NCBI RefSeq assembly: GCF_013402915.1
Contig: NC_050725.1
Coordinates: 186,001-250,000, forward strand
Direction: 5' to 3'
Origin: Zygotorulaspora mrakii
Lineage: Eukaryota; Ascomycota; Saccharomycetes; Saccharomycetales; Saccharomycetaceae
Length of the DNA stretch: 64,000 nt
Both the position numbers and the translations under genes were made by a program. This document shows, in pieces, positions 49,904 to 60,096 of the stretch; position 1 is the stretch's first letter, and every line of letters begins with the position of its first letter. The notes under the pieces were generated by a model. The model worked only from the letters and a program-made list of their open reading frames with translations, was not told where the DNA came from and searched no databases.

Positions 49904-51538
49904 ATGGACGTTACTGACACATCAAATTCTTCAACTAACAAGTTCGTTCCCGAATATAGAAGAACAAACTTCAAAAACAAGGAAAGATTCTCTGCGGATG
50001 AGTTGCGTCGTCGTAGAGATACTCAGCAGGTTGAGCTGAGAAAAGCAAAGAGGGATGAAGCTTTAGCCAAGAGGAGAAATTTTATTCCACCTGCAGATGG
50101 AGCAGATTCCGAAGATGAGGAGGATAACTCAGCTTCAGCAGACCAACAATTTTATACTCAGTTACAGGTTGAATTACCACAAATGATTCAACAAATTCAA
50201 TCTCCTGATATGCAAGAGCAGCTTGCGGCAACTGTGAAATTCAGACAAATCTTATCGAGAGAACATCGTCCTCCAATAGATATGGTAATTCAATCTGGTG
50301 TTGTACCAGCATTGGTAAATTTCATGAATGAAAATCAACCAGAAATGTTACAATTAGAGGCTGCCTGGGCTTTGACAAATATTGCCTCGGGTACATCTGC
50401 ACAAACTAAAGTTGTTGTTGATGCAGGAGCTGTACCATTGTTCATTCAATTGTTATATACAGGATCTGTGGAAGTTCAAGAACAGGCGATATGGGCTTTA
50501 GGTAATGTTGCGGGTGATTCAACGGATTACAGGGACCATGTTTTACAATGTGGCGCAATGGAGCCAATTTTGGGTCTTTTCAATACAAATAAAACCTCCT
50601 TGATTAGAACTGCAATTTGGACCTTATCCAATTTATGTAGGGGGAAAAAACCGCAGCCAGATTGGGCCACAGTTTCTAAATCTCTACCCACATTAGCTAA
50701 ATTGATTTATTCCTTGGATACAGAAACACTAATAGATGCATGTTGGGCTATTTCATACCTTTCCGATGGTCCACCAGAAGCAATTCAAGCTGTTATCGAC
50801 GTTAGAATTCCAAAGAGATTAGTCGAATTATTAAATCACCAGTCAACTTTAGTGCAAACGCCAGCTCTGAGAGCTGTTGGTAACATTGTTACTGGTAATG
50901 ACTTACAAACACAAGTTGTCATTAATACAGGTGTCTTACCAGCTTTAAGAAACTTGTTGACCTCGCCAAAAGAATCAATCAGAAAAGAAGCTTGTTGGAC
51001 GATATCAAATATTACAGCAGGTAACACTGAACAAATTCAAGCTGTTATGGACTCAAACTTATTACCACCTTTGGTGAAGTTATTAGAGACCGCTGATTAC
51101 AAGACAAAGAAAGAAGCTTGTTGGGCCATTTCAAACGCGTCTTCTGGTGGTTTACAGAGACCTGAAATAATTAGATATTTGGTGTCGCAAGGTTGCATAA
51201 AACCATTATGTGACTTGTTAGAAATTGCCGATAACAGAATAATTGAAGTCACTCTTGATGCTTTAGAAAACATTTTGAAGATGGGTGAAGCTGATAAGGA
51301 GGCTCGTGGCTTGAATATTAATGAGAATGCCGATTATATCGAAAAAGCTGGTGGTATGGAGAAAATTTTCAACTGCCAGCAGAATGAAAATGATAAAATT
51401 TATGAAAAAGCTTACAAGATCATTGAAAACTACTTTGGCGAAGATGATGATGCGATTGATGAAAGCATGGCTCCACAAACAGCGGGAAATACTTTCGGGT
51501 TTGGCTCCAATGTTAATCAACAATTCAATTTTAATTAA
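49904..51538 (+). CDS. SRP1: Importin alpha Srp1
   Basis: Karyopherin alpha of 544 aa, ortholog of S. cerevisiae SRP1 (YNL189W, 542 aa), the adaptor that carries classical NLS cargo with importin beta Kap95. Residues about 12-60 are the basic importin-beta-binding domain ([18 protein letters not shown]). Ten armadillo repeats follow, with the NLS-pocket Trp/Asn pairs visible as repeated [36 protein letters not shown] and [11 protein letters not shown]. The C-terminal acidic segment binds the export factor Cse1. It is intact and full length. Confidence 0.98.
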   Translation: MDVTDTSNSSTNKFVPEYRRTNFKNKERFSADELRRRRDTQQVELRKAKRDEALAKRRNFIPPADGADSEDEEDNSASADQQFYTQLQVELPQMIQQIQSPDMQEQLAATVKFRQILSREHRPPIDMVIQSGVVPALVNFMNENQPEMLQLEAAWALTNIASGTSAQTKVVVDAGAVPLFIQLLYTGSVEVQEQAIWALGNVAGDSTDYRDHVLQCGAMEPILGLFNTNKTSLIRTAIWTLSNLCRGKKPQPDWATVSKSLPTLAKLIYSLDTETLIDACWAISYLSDGPPEAIQAVIDVRIPKRLVELLNHQSTLVQTPALRAVGNIVTGNDLQTQVVINTGVLPALRNLLTSPKESIRKEACWTISNITAGNTEQIQAVMDSNLLPPLVKLLETADYKTKKEACWAISNASSGGLQRPEIIRYLVSQGCIKPLCDLLEIADNRIIEVTLDALENILKMGEADKEARGLNINENADYIEKAGGMEKIFNCQQNENDKIYEKAYKIIENYFGEDDDAIDESMAPQTAGNTFGFGSNVNQQFNFN

Positions 51539-52006
51539 CGAGCAAATGAAATTGTTTTTGAGTTTTCTATTGTCAAATCTAAACAGAATTGTGATTTCGA
51601 AACATTTTTCACATTGCTTTCACCGCTGACCTATTATCCTCATCATTTAATGTTTTAATATCAATTTTTATTATCTCGTCTTTATTTACTCTTTTTCTCA
51701 TTGTTCTGTGACAATCACATTTCGTTGTATAATCACAGCACATTGCTCTGATTGAAGTGCTACTACTTATACCACTAATAAATAAATTCAATTCCTTGAT
51801 AGATTAATGGCATGGTAAAAATGTCCTTTTTGTGTTATTTCTTAGCCTCTCACTTGTAAGTTTCATATTTTCCATTTTTCAGAATACAACAGAATAGCAT
51901 TGAAAGGACGCGAAGTATTGTTTGTTGACGTTTGTATTGAAATAGTTAGAGGCAAATCCCGCTCCAACGTTTACAATCGCAGTCACAAATATACCACCAT
52001 TTATGA
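51539..52006. other. SRP1-KAR1 intergenic region
   Basis: AT-rich spacer of 468 bp; nothing beyond random open frames seen. Confidence 0.5.
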
Positions 52007-53047
52007 ATGGAGTCACATTCATTAAACACACCCGCTGGCTACCTGCCGACAAAGAAATCACAACTGGTTAGTCAGGCGCGTATTGCGAAGATTAACGAAC
52101 TCTATAAAAGAAAAAATAAAGAGCATAGAGACTCTGTCGTGTCCAATAATTCAACTTCGGTGCTATCAAATACAACAAATTCAAATGACTGCGCTCCTGT
52201 ATTTGGTCTGAAATACAAGCCTAACAACAATGGATATCATCTGGATGAACCAACAGCGACAGTGAAACAAGAGGTTAGCGAACCAAATCTATTCAATTTT
52301 ACTGTACCACCGCAACAGCCCTCTCCATCAACTTCATCTGATGTGGGGACTTCTGATAATCGACAGCAAAAATTACAGAACAGGCGGCCAGTGGTACATA
52401 ATGAAGATGATGATGAGGATTATGAAGCAGAGTTAAAATTTACACCAAGGTTAAAGTCAAGAAGGAGCTTGATAATATCGAGCAATTTAGGTGATTCGGA
52501 TGGAGATTTCGAAAATGAGATGCCAGAAAGACTGCGACGTCCCGCTCATGGCTCTAGTTCGAGAAATAGAAGACTTTCTTTAAAAAAAGCACTGGGCGAT
52601 CCATTACCACTGCCGTACGTCAATAAGGACTTTGAAAATTCTTCAAATGGAAACGATACTGTCCTAACCGATGAAGCATTCAATGAGAAGAGGCGATTAA
52701 TAGAAAAAAAATGGCGCTACCTAGTTTCACCAGGCAAGAGAGTAGCGGAGAGCAGATTTAAAGAGAACAAAGAGTATCATGATTCCAATAACTCACCATT
52801 TTCCATCTTTAAGTCGGAGTTATCTGCGTCATCATCAAATTCGGCACTAGCGACCGGAAGTCACGAAATTATGAAGAGTTTGAAAGAGGAAATTATTAGT
52901 AACAGAGATAAATTGGATAGAATAGTTGATTTGCTGAACAATCAGAACAAGATACGCACCACAAATTCAAACTATAGTGAATATTCTTTTTGGATATTTT
53001 GTATTATTTTACTCATCTTTTTCAATATTTATGTGTATTATTATTAA
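52007..53047 (+). CDS. KAR1: Spindle pole body half-bridge protein Kar1
   Basis: Ortholog of S. cerevisiae KAR1 (YNL188W, 433 aa), 346 aa here. Kar1 sits on the half-bridge of the spindle pole body, binds Cdc31 and is needed for pole body duplication and nuclear fusion. The protein is polar and Ser/Asn/Lys-rich. A conserved block near residues 222-250 (KRRLIEKKWRYLVSPGK) fits the Cdc31-binding region, followed by a helical stretch (about 280-310). The last 22 residues are a hydrophobic tail anchor (FWIFCIILLIFFNIYVYYY). Position between SRP1 and the SWT21/TIM22 group agrees with synteny. Confidence 0.9.
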   Translation: MESHSLNTPAGYLPTKKSQLVSQARIAKINELYKRKNKEHRDSVVSNNSTSVLSNTTNSNDCAPVFGLKYKPNNNGYHLDEPTATVKQEVSEPNLFNFTVPPQQPSPSTSSDVGTSDNRQQKLQNRRPVVHNEDDDEDYEAELKFTPRLKSRRSLIISSNLGDSDGDFENEMPERLRRPAHGSSSRNRRLSLKKALGDPLPLPYVNKDFENSSNGNDTVLTDEAFNEKRRLIEKKWRYLVSPGKRVAESRFKENKEYHDSNNSPFSIFKSELSASSSNSALATGSHEIMKSLKEEIISNRDKLDRIVDLLNNQNKIRTTNSNYSEYSFWIFCIILLIFFNIYVYYY

Positions 53048-53159
53048 GTAAAAGTAATCTGGAGGCGATAACTAAAACCAAAAATCTTCCACTTATTTAT
53101 TAAACAATGCAATCTATTTACAGTTACTAGGTCTGCATAACTTGAAAGACCCCTTTTTA

Positions 53160-53756
53160 TCATTCATCAAAATCATTAGCAGGCGGCTTACCGTCTTCAC
53201 TTCTCATATATAGATCAATAGCGGCTGAAAAGGCAGCAAACCCGGCACAGCCTACTAACGCCGCCTGAGGGCCACTCTTGTAGGCCAAACCGCCACCTGT
53301 TATACAGCCTGCAGTCAATCCATTGGCAAGATCATTTTTTCCTCGTAGTGACTCAACAACACATTCTACACCAGAATAGATCATACCAATATAGCCAAAA
53401 TTTTTCGCGCTTGAGTAAGATCTCTTTCCCATATCTGAGAATTGTATTTTTATCTGCTGTTTAAGCGGTAGATCTGCCATTTGTTTGACCATATTGGGAG
53501 CACCGCCAGGACCTGTGCCCGGGATTGATGGTGTGTGAAACGGTGTATCATACGCCATCGACGCCATGAATAAACCAAAAACACCACCTAACGCAAAACC
53601 AGTCACACCACTGATAGCGAATTTTCCAGGACACGAAGTCATGAAGTTCATCATCATCTGCGCACCTCTTTCACCCTGCTCATCCGGTGTTAGCTCATTA
53701 AATGGTTTGTCGTTGGGAGGAGCTATTTGCTCCAAGCCAAATCCTCTATAGACCAT
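53160..53756 (-). CDS. TIM22: Mitochondrial inner membrane carrier translocase Tim22
   Basis: Channel subunit of the TIM22 complex, 198 aa against 207 aa in S. cerevisiae (YDL217C). It inserts carrier proteins and other polytopic proteins into the inner membrane. Four membrane segments of the Tim17/22/23 fold are seen, with glycine-rich helices ([35 protein letters not shown]) and the intermembrane-space Cys (SCPGKF, C42) that pairs in a disulfide in the yeast protein. The acidic C-terminus (NDFDE) is short. It is convergent with KAR1 and divergent from SWT21. Confidence 0.96.
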   Translation of the reverse strand: MVYRGFGLEQIAPPNDKPFNELTPDEQGERGAQMMMNFMTSCPGKFAISGVTGFALGGVFGLFMASMAYDTPFHTPSIPGTGPGGAPNMVKQMADLPLKQQIKIQFSDMGKRSYSSAKNFGYIGMIYSGVECVVESLRGKNDLANGLTAGCITGGGLAYKSGPQAALVGCAGFAAFSAAIDLYMRSEDGKPPANDFDE

Positions 53757-54065
53757 ATTCCACCCTCAGTAAGGAACACTCAATAACTATAGTAGAAGGT
53801 CCACAATGCGTCTCATGTATACCAGCGAATAATACATAGACATTGAAAGATTTTTTTCTTCAGAGAGGTCTACAGTAACATAATCCGTGACCGATGACTT
53901 AACTATATCGAAGTAAATTACAATCATTTGCTCAAATCAATGAATTAGTGATGAACATTTTGGCCATACCTCTTAGGCTGCGGCAATGCTATTGTATTAC
54001 TTCATGAAATGAAATAAGATTTAATATAAAACATCATCACAATTGCTTCCGTGAAAATAATTAAG
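53757..54065. other. TIM22-SWT21 divergent promoter region
   Basis: Spacer of 309 bp; no named site found with confidence. Confidence 0.5.
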
Positions 54066-55361
54066 ATGGAAGGGCTCGAAGATAGGATTCATAATCAAAA
54101 AAATTTCAGAATATGTTGTAGTACACATGGAATCTTTGATGGGTGGTGTCTAAGAGAAATATGGGAAAGGGAAAATGGTTACTGGCGAAAATTTATAAAT
54201 GATCCTGCTAACGTGTCATATCAATTCCCCAGTTTGGGAGAGTCTGTATACTTGAATGACCAGTTTAAACTATTGCGAAAGCCTTCAATTTGTCAGGATA
54301 TGTTCTGGGCAGATGATGGAACTTCTATTGTTACAGTTCATGATGACTATGGGATAAGGCAATTCTTGATCCCTGAATGGGATAGTGAGAATAAGCTAAT
54401 GGTACCATTTACCAGGTTCTTCAGAAACCAGTCAGTTATGACGAGCAAGGTTCATCACAAATACTCTCTCTTCAACGATACGCAGGAGTATAATGTGATT
54501 TTGCTGGGCACCAGAAACCTTCCTTTACAGCTTCTTCCTCTGCAGTCCAATGATGCTGATGTCGGAACGCTACAGAGCTACAATGTCATTGATAAAAGTA
54601 ATGAAACATATCTTGTACCGTATGCCCTGAGCTTCAATGGTGACCGTCAATTCTTGGCTGGGTTCAAAAGGAACAAAGTTTCACTTTATGACCTGACCAG
54701 AAGTCAAGCGGTGCTCTCTACAGGGCACACAAAACAACAATGTGGTCGGTCTATTCAAAAGAATATTGTGTCATGCTTTGACCAACAGTCATTTCACGGT
54801 GGCTTTGCTGAGACAACTAGGACCTTTGGCACTTACAAAAATGAACTTTATCTGTTTGATCGAAGAATTCCTGATTCCAAGTTGCTATATAGATCCCGTG
54901 AGGGGAGGGGTTTGACTCAGATATTAAAAAGCTTAAATGGACATTACAGCTACCTTATAAGGCGTAATAGTAACAAGATAGAAATTCTTGATGCTCGCCA
55001 GTCTTTCGCAAAAGTAAATGAACTCAAACTTCCGAAAAAACTATCAAATCAAAATATGAAGGCTTGTATCACAAGGTCAGGTGGTTTGAGTATAGGAACT
55101 TATCACGGAACTATTGTAAATTGGTCTAAAGAGCTCATAGAGTTTGGCGGTATAGAACGCGATAGCAAAGCGGGTGAAGCTCCCATACCTGCAGAAGGTG
55201 AAATACAACTAAACCTACCCAACTCCAATGTAAACGTTGTCAACCAGTCCCCAATAGACGAAGAGATATATGCAGTTTCATATTCACCCGATAAATCTAT
55301 CGAGGAGCCTACAGGACAAGAGCGTTCGGGTATACTTATTATGGAGAATTATCCAGAGTAA
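54066..55361 (+). CDS. SWT21: Swt21 WD-repeat splicing-associated protein
   Basis: WD40-type protein of 431 aa, counterpart of S. cerevisiae SWT21 (YNL187W, 357 aa), which associates with the spliceosome and supports pre-mRNA splicing; it resembles metazoan WRAP53/TCAB1. Propeller blades are seen as repeated hydrophobic strands (DMFWADDGTSIVTVHDD; YALSFNGDRQFLAGF; RTFGTYKNELYLFDRR). Start is the ATG at 54066; the five codons before it begin with GTG. The C-terminal coding end overlaps the end of RRI1 by 23 bases. Confidence 0.9.
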   Translation: MEGLEDRIHNQKNFRICCSTHGIFDGWCLREIWERENGYWRKFINDPANVSYQFPSLGESVYLNDQFKLLRKPSICQDMFWADDGTSIVTVHDDYGIRQFLIPEWDSENKLMVPFTRFFRNQSVMTSKVHHKYSLFNDTQEYNVILLGTRNLPLQLLPLQSNDADVGTLQSYNVIDKSNETYLVPYALSFNGDRQFLAGFKRNKVSLYDLTRSQAVLSTGHTKQQCGRSIQKNIVSCFDQQSFHGGFAETTRTFGTYKNELYLFDRRIPDSKLLYRSREGRGLTQILKSLNGHYSYLIRRNSNKIEILDARQSFAKVNELKLPKKLSNQNMKACITRSGGLSIGTYHGTIVNWSKELIEFGGIERDSKAGEAPIPAEGEIQLNLPNSNVNVVNQSPIDEEIYAVSYSPDKSIEEPTGQERSGILIMENYPE

Positions 55362-56739
55362 AAGTATCCTTAAAGAACCTCAGCTGCCTATATTCTTCTA
55401 GTTTCAGATTCAAAAGGGTATCTTTAAGTATATGAAACTGCGTTTTAAGGGCTTTGTTTCTACGTCCTTCAGTTTTCTTCTCCCGATCATCACAGCTGCC
55501 TTCCTTTTGTGAATTAAGAGTTAGAGATGTTGGCACCGGAAGAGCCAGCTGTGTTGGTCTACGATATGGTGAGGTGTGCTCCGTTATAGTATGCACACTG
55601 CTATCAACACTTTCCAAGTCTCCGAGTTGTTGGTCGTCCATTTCGACATCGCTATTGTCATTAGTTGACGTATCTAAACTGATGAACGAACTTGATCTGG
55701 CAGGTCTTTGAAAAATGCCAATTTCTTGCGATTGTTCGGCCACTTTTCTTGCATGGTTTGCATTCAGTTCCCTTTGTTCCACTACAAAAAAATCTTTAGG
55801 TACATCTACCCTTGCTGATGCCTGTATATTTCGTTCACTCAAAATATTCCATTCTTTAGAAATACCTACCAGACTTTCTAAGAGAACTGTATCTGCTTCC
55901 AAATCAAATTTTGGGAATCCGATATCCAATTTCGAGAACTCCAATGGTCTATTGTAATCAGAATCAAAAATCTGTACGCTTAAATTATAGAAACGAAGTG
56001 TGCTATCAGGATCTTCATTTTCAATCTCAGAGGGAAGGTGAAAGGTTCTAAAGGCACCAAGTGATATTTTCCTCTGTTGTAAACTCTTGAAAGGATCAAC
56101 AACTACTGCCAAGTATGGATCCTGAAAACTTTGGTTCAAGTCTTGCGTATGCATATCGATGTTACTCAGCCAACAATCATAGCCGGGATGGGAATGATAC
56201 CAGCCAACTATATTATGGGTTTCCGGTACCATTTCACTCATATATTTAACCATATATTCGTATGATTCGCTTTGAGCATTGACCCTTGTTTCAGTGCCTT
56301 CAACGGGCAGCTCATAGCAATCAAATACGACAAATTTATTTTCTATAGTAGATCCCACTAACATTCCCATAACTTCAAATTTTCCACCTCGAAGTGAATG
56401 TTGCAGCAATTTCAAACACGCTAATTTTGAGATCAGCACAGAATTAAAGTACTGGTCGTTGACCTTTCCGCTTTGTGTTGAATTTGTTGCATATTGTCGT
56501 ACCTTGCCACTAACTTGATTAAGTAAATTCCTTGTTCTTAATGGTTTTGCGGACTGTACAAATTCGTCAAGCAGATGATCCGTTAAATTCGTTGAGCTAT
56601 TTATATTTTCAGTGTGTTTCTTCTCTTCAATACTTCGAGCTAGAGAAGCAACAGAGCATTGGTATAACATCTGTTGCATTGTTGATTTTCGATTTGATGA
56701 AAGTGAGTTTTGAACATTATTTTTATTCAAACAAAGCAT
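55339..56739 (-). CDS. RRI1: COP9 signalosome deneddylase Rri1/Csn5
   Basis: JAB1/MPN metalloprotease of 466 aa, ortholog of S. cerevisiae RRI1 (YDL216C, 440 aa), the catalytic COP9 signalosome subunit that removes Rub1/Nedd8 from cullins such as Cdc53. The JAMM zinc motif is complete: E122, H182-S-H184, S192 and D195 within VGWYHSHPGYDCWLSNIDMH. The MPN domain spans about 95-240. The C-terminal half is Ser/Asp/Glu-rich with a final Leu-rich helical end. ATG at 56739 is used; the frame upstream reaches only a TTG, and an internal Met at residue 21 is also possible. It is convergent with SWT21, with overlapping stops. Confidence 0.95.
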   Translation of the reverse strand: MLCLNKNNVQNSLSSNRKSTMQQMLYQCSVASLARSIEEKKHTENINSSTNLTDHLLDEFVQSAKPLRTRNLLNQVSGKVRQYATNSTQSGKVNDQYFNSVLISKLACLKLLQHSLRGGKFEVMGMLVGSTIENKFVVFDCYELPVEGTETRVNAQSESYEYMVKYMSEMVPETHNIVGWYHSHPGYDCWLSNIDMHTQDLNQSFQDPYLAVVVDPFKSLQQRKISLGAFRTFHLPSEIENEDPDSTLRFYNLSVQIFDSDYNRPLEFSKLDIGFPKFDLEADTVLLESLVGISKEWNILSERNIQASARVDVPKDFFVVEQRELNANHARKVAEQSQEIGIFQRPARSSSFISLDTSTNDNSDVEMDDQQLGDLESVDSSVHTITEHTSPYRRPTQLALPVPTSLTLNSQKEGSCDDREKKTEGRRNKALKTQFHILKDTLLNLKLEEYRQLRFFKDTFTLDNSP

Positions 56740-56859
56740 CCCACCCTCCCCTTTGTTTTTTATCAATATGTGCTACAATGTTGAAAATTAAATCCGAGGT
56801 ACAAAATACTTAAAAAAACAAAATAATATTCAATTTCAATTTCATTTATTCTGTTTAAG

Positions 56860-56875
56860 ATATATATATATATAT
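56860..56875. repeat. (AT)8 microsatellite
   Basis: Alternating AT run between the GDH2 stop and the RRI1 start. Confidence 0.85.
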
Positions 56876-56922
56876 GTGCCACCCCTTGCTAAGAAGTTGA
56901 TTTTCCCCATCCCATGTTGCCA

Positions 56923-59900
56923 TCATCTTTGAGCCTTTTCCTTAGCTTCCCTTTTTATTTCTCCAATGAATTCCAAGAATTTTCCAATATTAACATCAAT
57001 ACCAAATTTGTAAACAAACGAACTTGATAGATAGCTTGAAAGTAAAGCCTTCAAATAAGTAACAGTAATATTTTCCAATATTTGTTCTGATCCAGCAACA
57101 TCAACTAATAATTTAGGAATTATTTTGTCTAGTAATAGATAGTCACGCAACTTTAAATCATTTAACCACAACTCAGTTGAATTAATTAAATCGTCATTAA
57201 CTTTATTAATTGTTTGTGATAATACATTCGATAGTTCTGATAGTGGATCTTTTGTTGATTGATTTAGATTCCATAATTGTTTAAACTCTTCTTTTGCATT
57301 ATATTCAATTCTCTTTTGAACCTCAATGACATAATCTTTGTAAAGTTGTGATCTTGAATCTTTATCTGGACCAATGAATTTATTAACAAAATCATAATCA
57401 TTCAGTGCTAATGAAGCAAGAACTTCCATCGATGAAGAAGTAACACCTCCTTTATTTGCAGAAGCGTCTTTAATTAATATGCAACCATGATTTTCTAAAG
57501 CAATCTTTGCAGGTTGGGCAATAAACAAATTTGCACCTTCTACAATATATGGAATTTTACATTTATTCGTCTTCTCATCAATGAAAAAATGTAAATTAGT
57601 TAAATTAATTGAGTTAGGTCTACCACCGCAGGGCACAAAAATGTCCAAACGATCAATAAACTTGAAAATTTCTGTATGAAATGTATTTCTAAAAGTCGTA
57701 CCATTTGAAACAATTGTACCATTTGGTAATAAAATATCAATATCATCAACAGAAACGAAGAAACCATTTGAACTTAATTTATTTAAATTAAAGTGACAAA
57801 TCATCTGTCGTGAATGAGCCAATTTAATCAATTCATCTTTATCAATACCATTTGGATCACATAAGACTCCTGAACCATCTAATATACCAACATACATTTC
57901 ATTTTTGGTTGATAGAATAATCTCATTTGATCCCAGATCACCATCAGGTCCACCTGTTTGAAATTTATAAACAATGGAATCCATCAAATTCAAAGTTTCA
58001 TAAATTTGATTTACGTAAGCACGGACACCTAATGAGGTCATACCATACTCATCATGAGGAATACCGCCTAAACGTGGTGATTTACCAGTTAAAAATGACT
58101 TCCACCATGGACAACCTCTTTTTCGAGCATGAGTTGTTGCCCAATCGACAAAGCCTGCGGTACCTTCATCTGGACCAAAGAATAAAATTTCATCATTCTT
58201 CAAAAGATCAACATATTTTTCTTTCAACGGATCTTTAATTAATATGTCAATAATTGAATCAACATATTGAGTGAAAGCAATAAAAGTTTGATCCGTTTCA
58301 ATTAAACCAGGATTTAATAATATAACACCTTTTGAGCCGCCTTCAGGAATATCTTTATTTTTCTTCTGTTGAGTTGACGCCAATTGATAATTCTCATCAA
58401 TGACATTTTTCGAATTCACATCATAAACGTACTGCGTCTTTGAGCAAACGATACGAATACCACCACGAGCAATATCTCTAAATCTAATATGGAAAGCTTT
58501 AAATGTATTGCCAACAACGAAAAATATACCATATGGAGTTTCGGGATATTCAATCTTTGGCATTATTAATTTTGGATCTAATCTGAATGAAATTGCAACT
58601 TTTCTTGTAATGAAAAAATTTGTCTTTAAAATCGATTTGTTGAAAAGGTTTAAAGTTTTCAAAATTAATAAGTCTGGTGAATCATTTGGAATAATTTTAT
58701 TTAAATAGTTTTCAAATTCTTGATCATTTTTAAATGGTTCCAATTTTGCCAATCTTTGATAAGATAGAGTTTTTTCATTCAGATTTGTTGTTGCATTTGT
58801 ATCACGATAATAATGAATTTCAGCGAAGTTTTTGTACAATTTTGAAACAATTTTATGATATTTATGTAAAATATCAATAATCATCGATTGAGTAAAAGTT
58901 TCGTTTCTTAATTTTTTTTTCAAATTACCAACAATTTCTAATAATAAAGTATCTGATTCCTTTATATTCAATTGGTCTAACAATGACTGATAATCGGTAC
59001 CCAATCTATTGATAAAATGATTGATAAAAATTGATGAAACATGAGCATATATTGATTCTTGTGGTGAAAACTTTCGTTCTGAATAAACATCTTGGAAAAA
59101 ATGATTGGGAATTGTATATAATAACGAAGCCTCCCTTTCAATTTGTTTTATTGATAATTCCAATGTATTCGGTAAAATTTCATCCAATTGCTTTGATTTA
59201 TTCAAGTAAATTGAGAATATGACAATATCATTGCTATTAAACGACTCCAGGAAAAATTTTGATGGTTTTAAATGATAATAATGAAATAAGGAATTGATCG
59301 CAGAATAATAACGTTTTGTGGTGAATCTTTTGAAAGCAACTAACAATCTAATTTCATCATTATTCTTGATTGAATGAGTTGCTTTGATCACTGGACCCTC
59401 CCTCTCCTGGACCAGATTGATCAATAATCCATAAAGTTTTTTATTTTCAACTGATGAAATTTGTGACATTGTTTTGTCAGAAATTGAATCGATATCGCCC
59501 TGTAAGAGATTACTGATTGATACCGGCTTATCGGAATCGGGGAAAACACTATCATAGACAAAAGTCAGTTTTAATCCACTCTCGGGGGTCCAAAAGGAAA
59601 CCAGTCTTTTACTCCTTTGATCCTTCGAGTCCAAAAATAGATCATCGATCTGGGAATCCAATTGATATGGGTAGAACGAATTGGCGCCATCGTCGCCTTT
59701 ACTCTCCATAAATATAGCATAGCCATCGTTAATGATTTTATTCTTGATTTTGAACCTCGCGCCCATCTTGTGAAAGTTAACGTCATCGCTAGCGTCAGCG
59801 TTGAATCTGCTCTTGGCGAACGAGTCGATCTTCGACGCATACAACGAATTGATTATGTTGGCAACCAGATCTGCCGACTGTTTCGAGAAGAAAAGGTCGT

Positions 59901-60096
59901 CGATGCCCAGCGACTCGTAGAACCAGTTGACCTCCTGCTCAATAAGGTCATCAGGGATGAAGCCTTGCTGGTCCAACAGGTCCACAACTTGCTCTCTCTG
60001 TAAATCCAGCCCAGGGAAGTCGAACACATGATAGTCCGACATTGAAGAGATCGAAAGCGACGCAATATCCGGCACTCTCTCGACCTGTAGCGACAT
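56923..60096 (-). CDS. GDH2: NAD-dependent glutamate dehydrogenase Gdh2
   Basis: Large mitochondrial/cytosolic-type NAD glutamate dehydrogenase of 1057 aa, ortholog of S. cerevisiae GDH2 (YDL215C, 1092 aa), which degrades glutamate to 2-oxoglutarate and ammonium. Conserved blocks are DIASLSISSMSDYHVFDFPG near the N-terminus, the catalytic-domain IPEGGSKGVILLNPGL, FFGPDEGTAGFVDWAT, the nucleotide-binding GGPDGDLGSNEI and the C-terminal VEGANLFI and DASANKGGVTSSS. All are intact. Base composition changes sharply within the gene: the N-terminal quarter is GC-rich, the rest very AT-rich. It diverges from UBP10 over 1.18 kb. Confidence 0.98.
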   Translation of the reverse strand: MSLQVERVPDIASLSISSMSDYHVFDFPGLDLQREQVVDLLDQQGFIPDDLIEQEVNWFYESLGIDDLFFSKQSADLVANIINSLYASKIDSFAKSRFNADASDDVNFHKMGARFKIKNKIINDGYAIFMESKGDDGANSFYPYQLDSQIDDLFLDSKDQRSKRLVSFWTPESGLKLTFVYDSVFPDSDKPVSISNLLQGDIDSISDKTMSQISSVENKKLYGLLINLVQEREGPVIKATHSIKNNDEIRLLVAFKRFTTKRYYSAINSLFHYYHLKPSKFFLESFNSNDIVIFSIYLNKSKQLDEILPNTLELSIKQIEREASLLYTIPNHFFQDVYSERKFSPQESIYAHVSSIFINHFINRLGTDYQSLLDQLNIKESDTLLLEIVGNLKKKLRNETFTQSMIIDILHKYHKIVSKLYKNFAEIHYYRDTNATTNLNEKTLSYQRLAKLEPFKNDQEFENYLNKIIPNDSPDLLILKTLNLFNKSILKTNFFITRKVAISFRLDPKLIMPKIEYPETPYGIFFVVGNTFKAFHIRFRDIARGGIRIVCSKTQYVYDVNSKNVIDENYQLASTQQKKNKDIPEGGSKGVILLNPGLIETDQTFIAFTQYVDSIIDILIKDPLKEKYVDLLKNDEILFFGPDEGTAGFVDWATTHARKRGCPWWKSFLTGKSPRLGGIPHDEYGMTSLGVRAYVNQIYETLNLMDSIVYKFQTGGPDGDLGSNEIILSTKNEMYVGILDGSGVLCDPNGIDKDELIKLAHSRQMICHFNLNKLSSNGFFVSVDDIDILLPNGTIVSNGTTFRNTFHTEIFKFIDRLDIFVPCGGRPNSINLTNLHFFIDEKTNKCKIPYIVEGANLFIAQPAKIALENHGCILIKDASANKGGVTSSSMEVLASLALNDYDFVNKFIGPDKDSRSQLYKDYVIEVQKRIEYNAKEEFKQLWNLNQSTKDPLSELSNVLSQTINKVNDDLINSTELWLNDLKLRDYLLLDKIIPKLLVDVAGSEQILENITVTYLKALLSSYLSSSFVYKFGIDVNIGKFLEFIGEIKREAKEKAQR

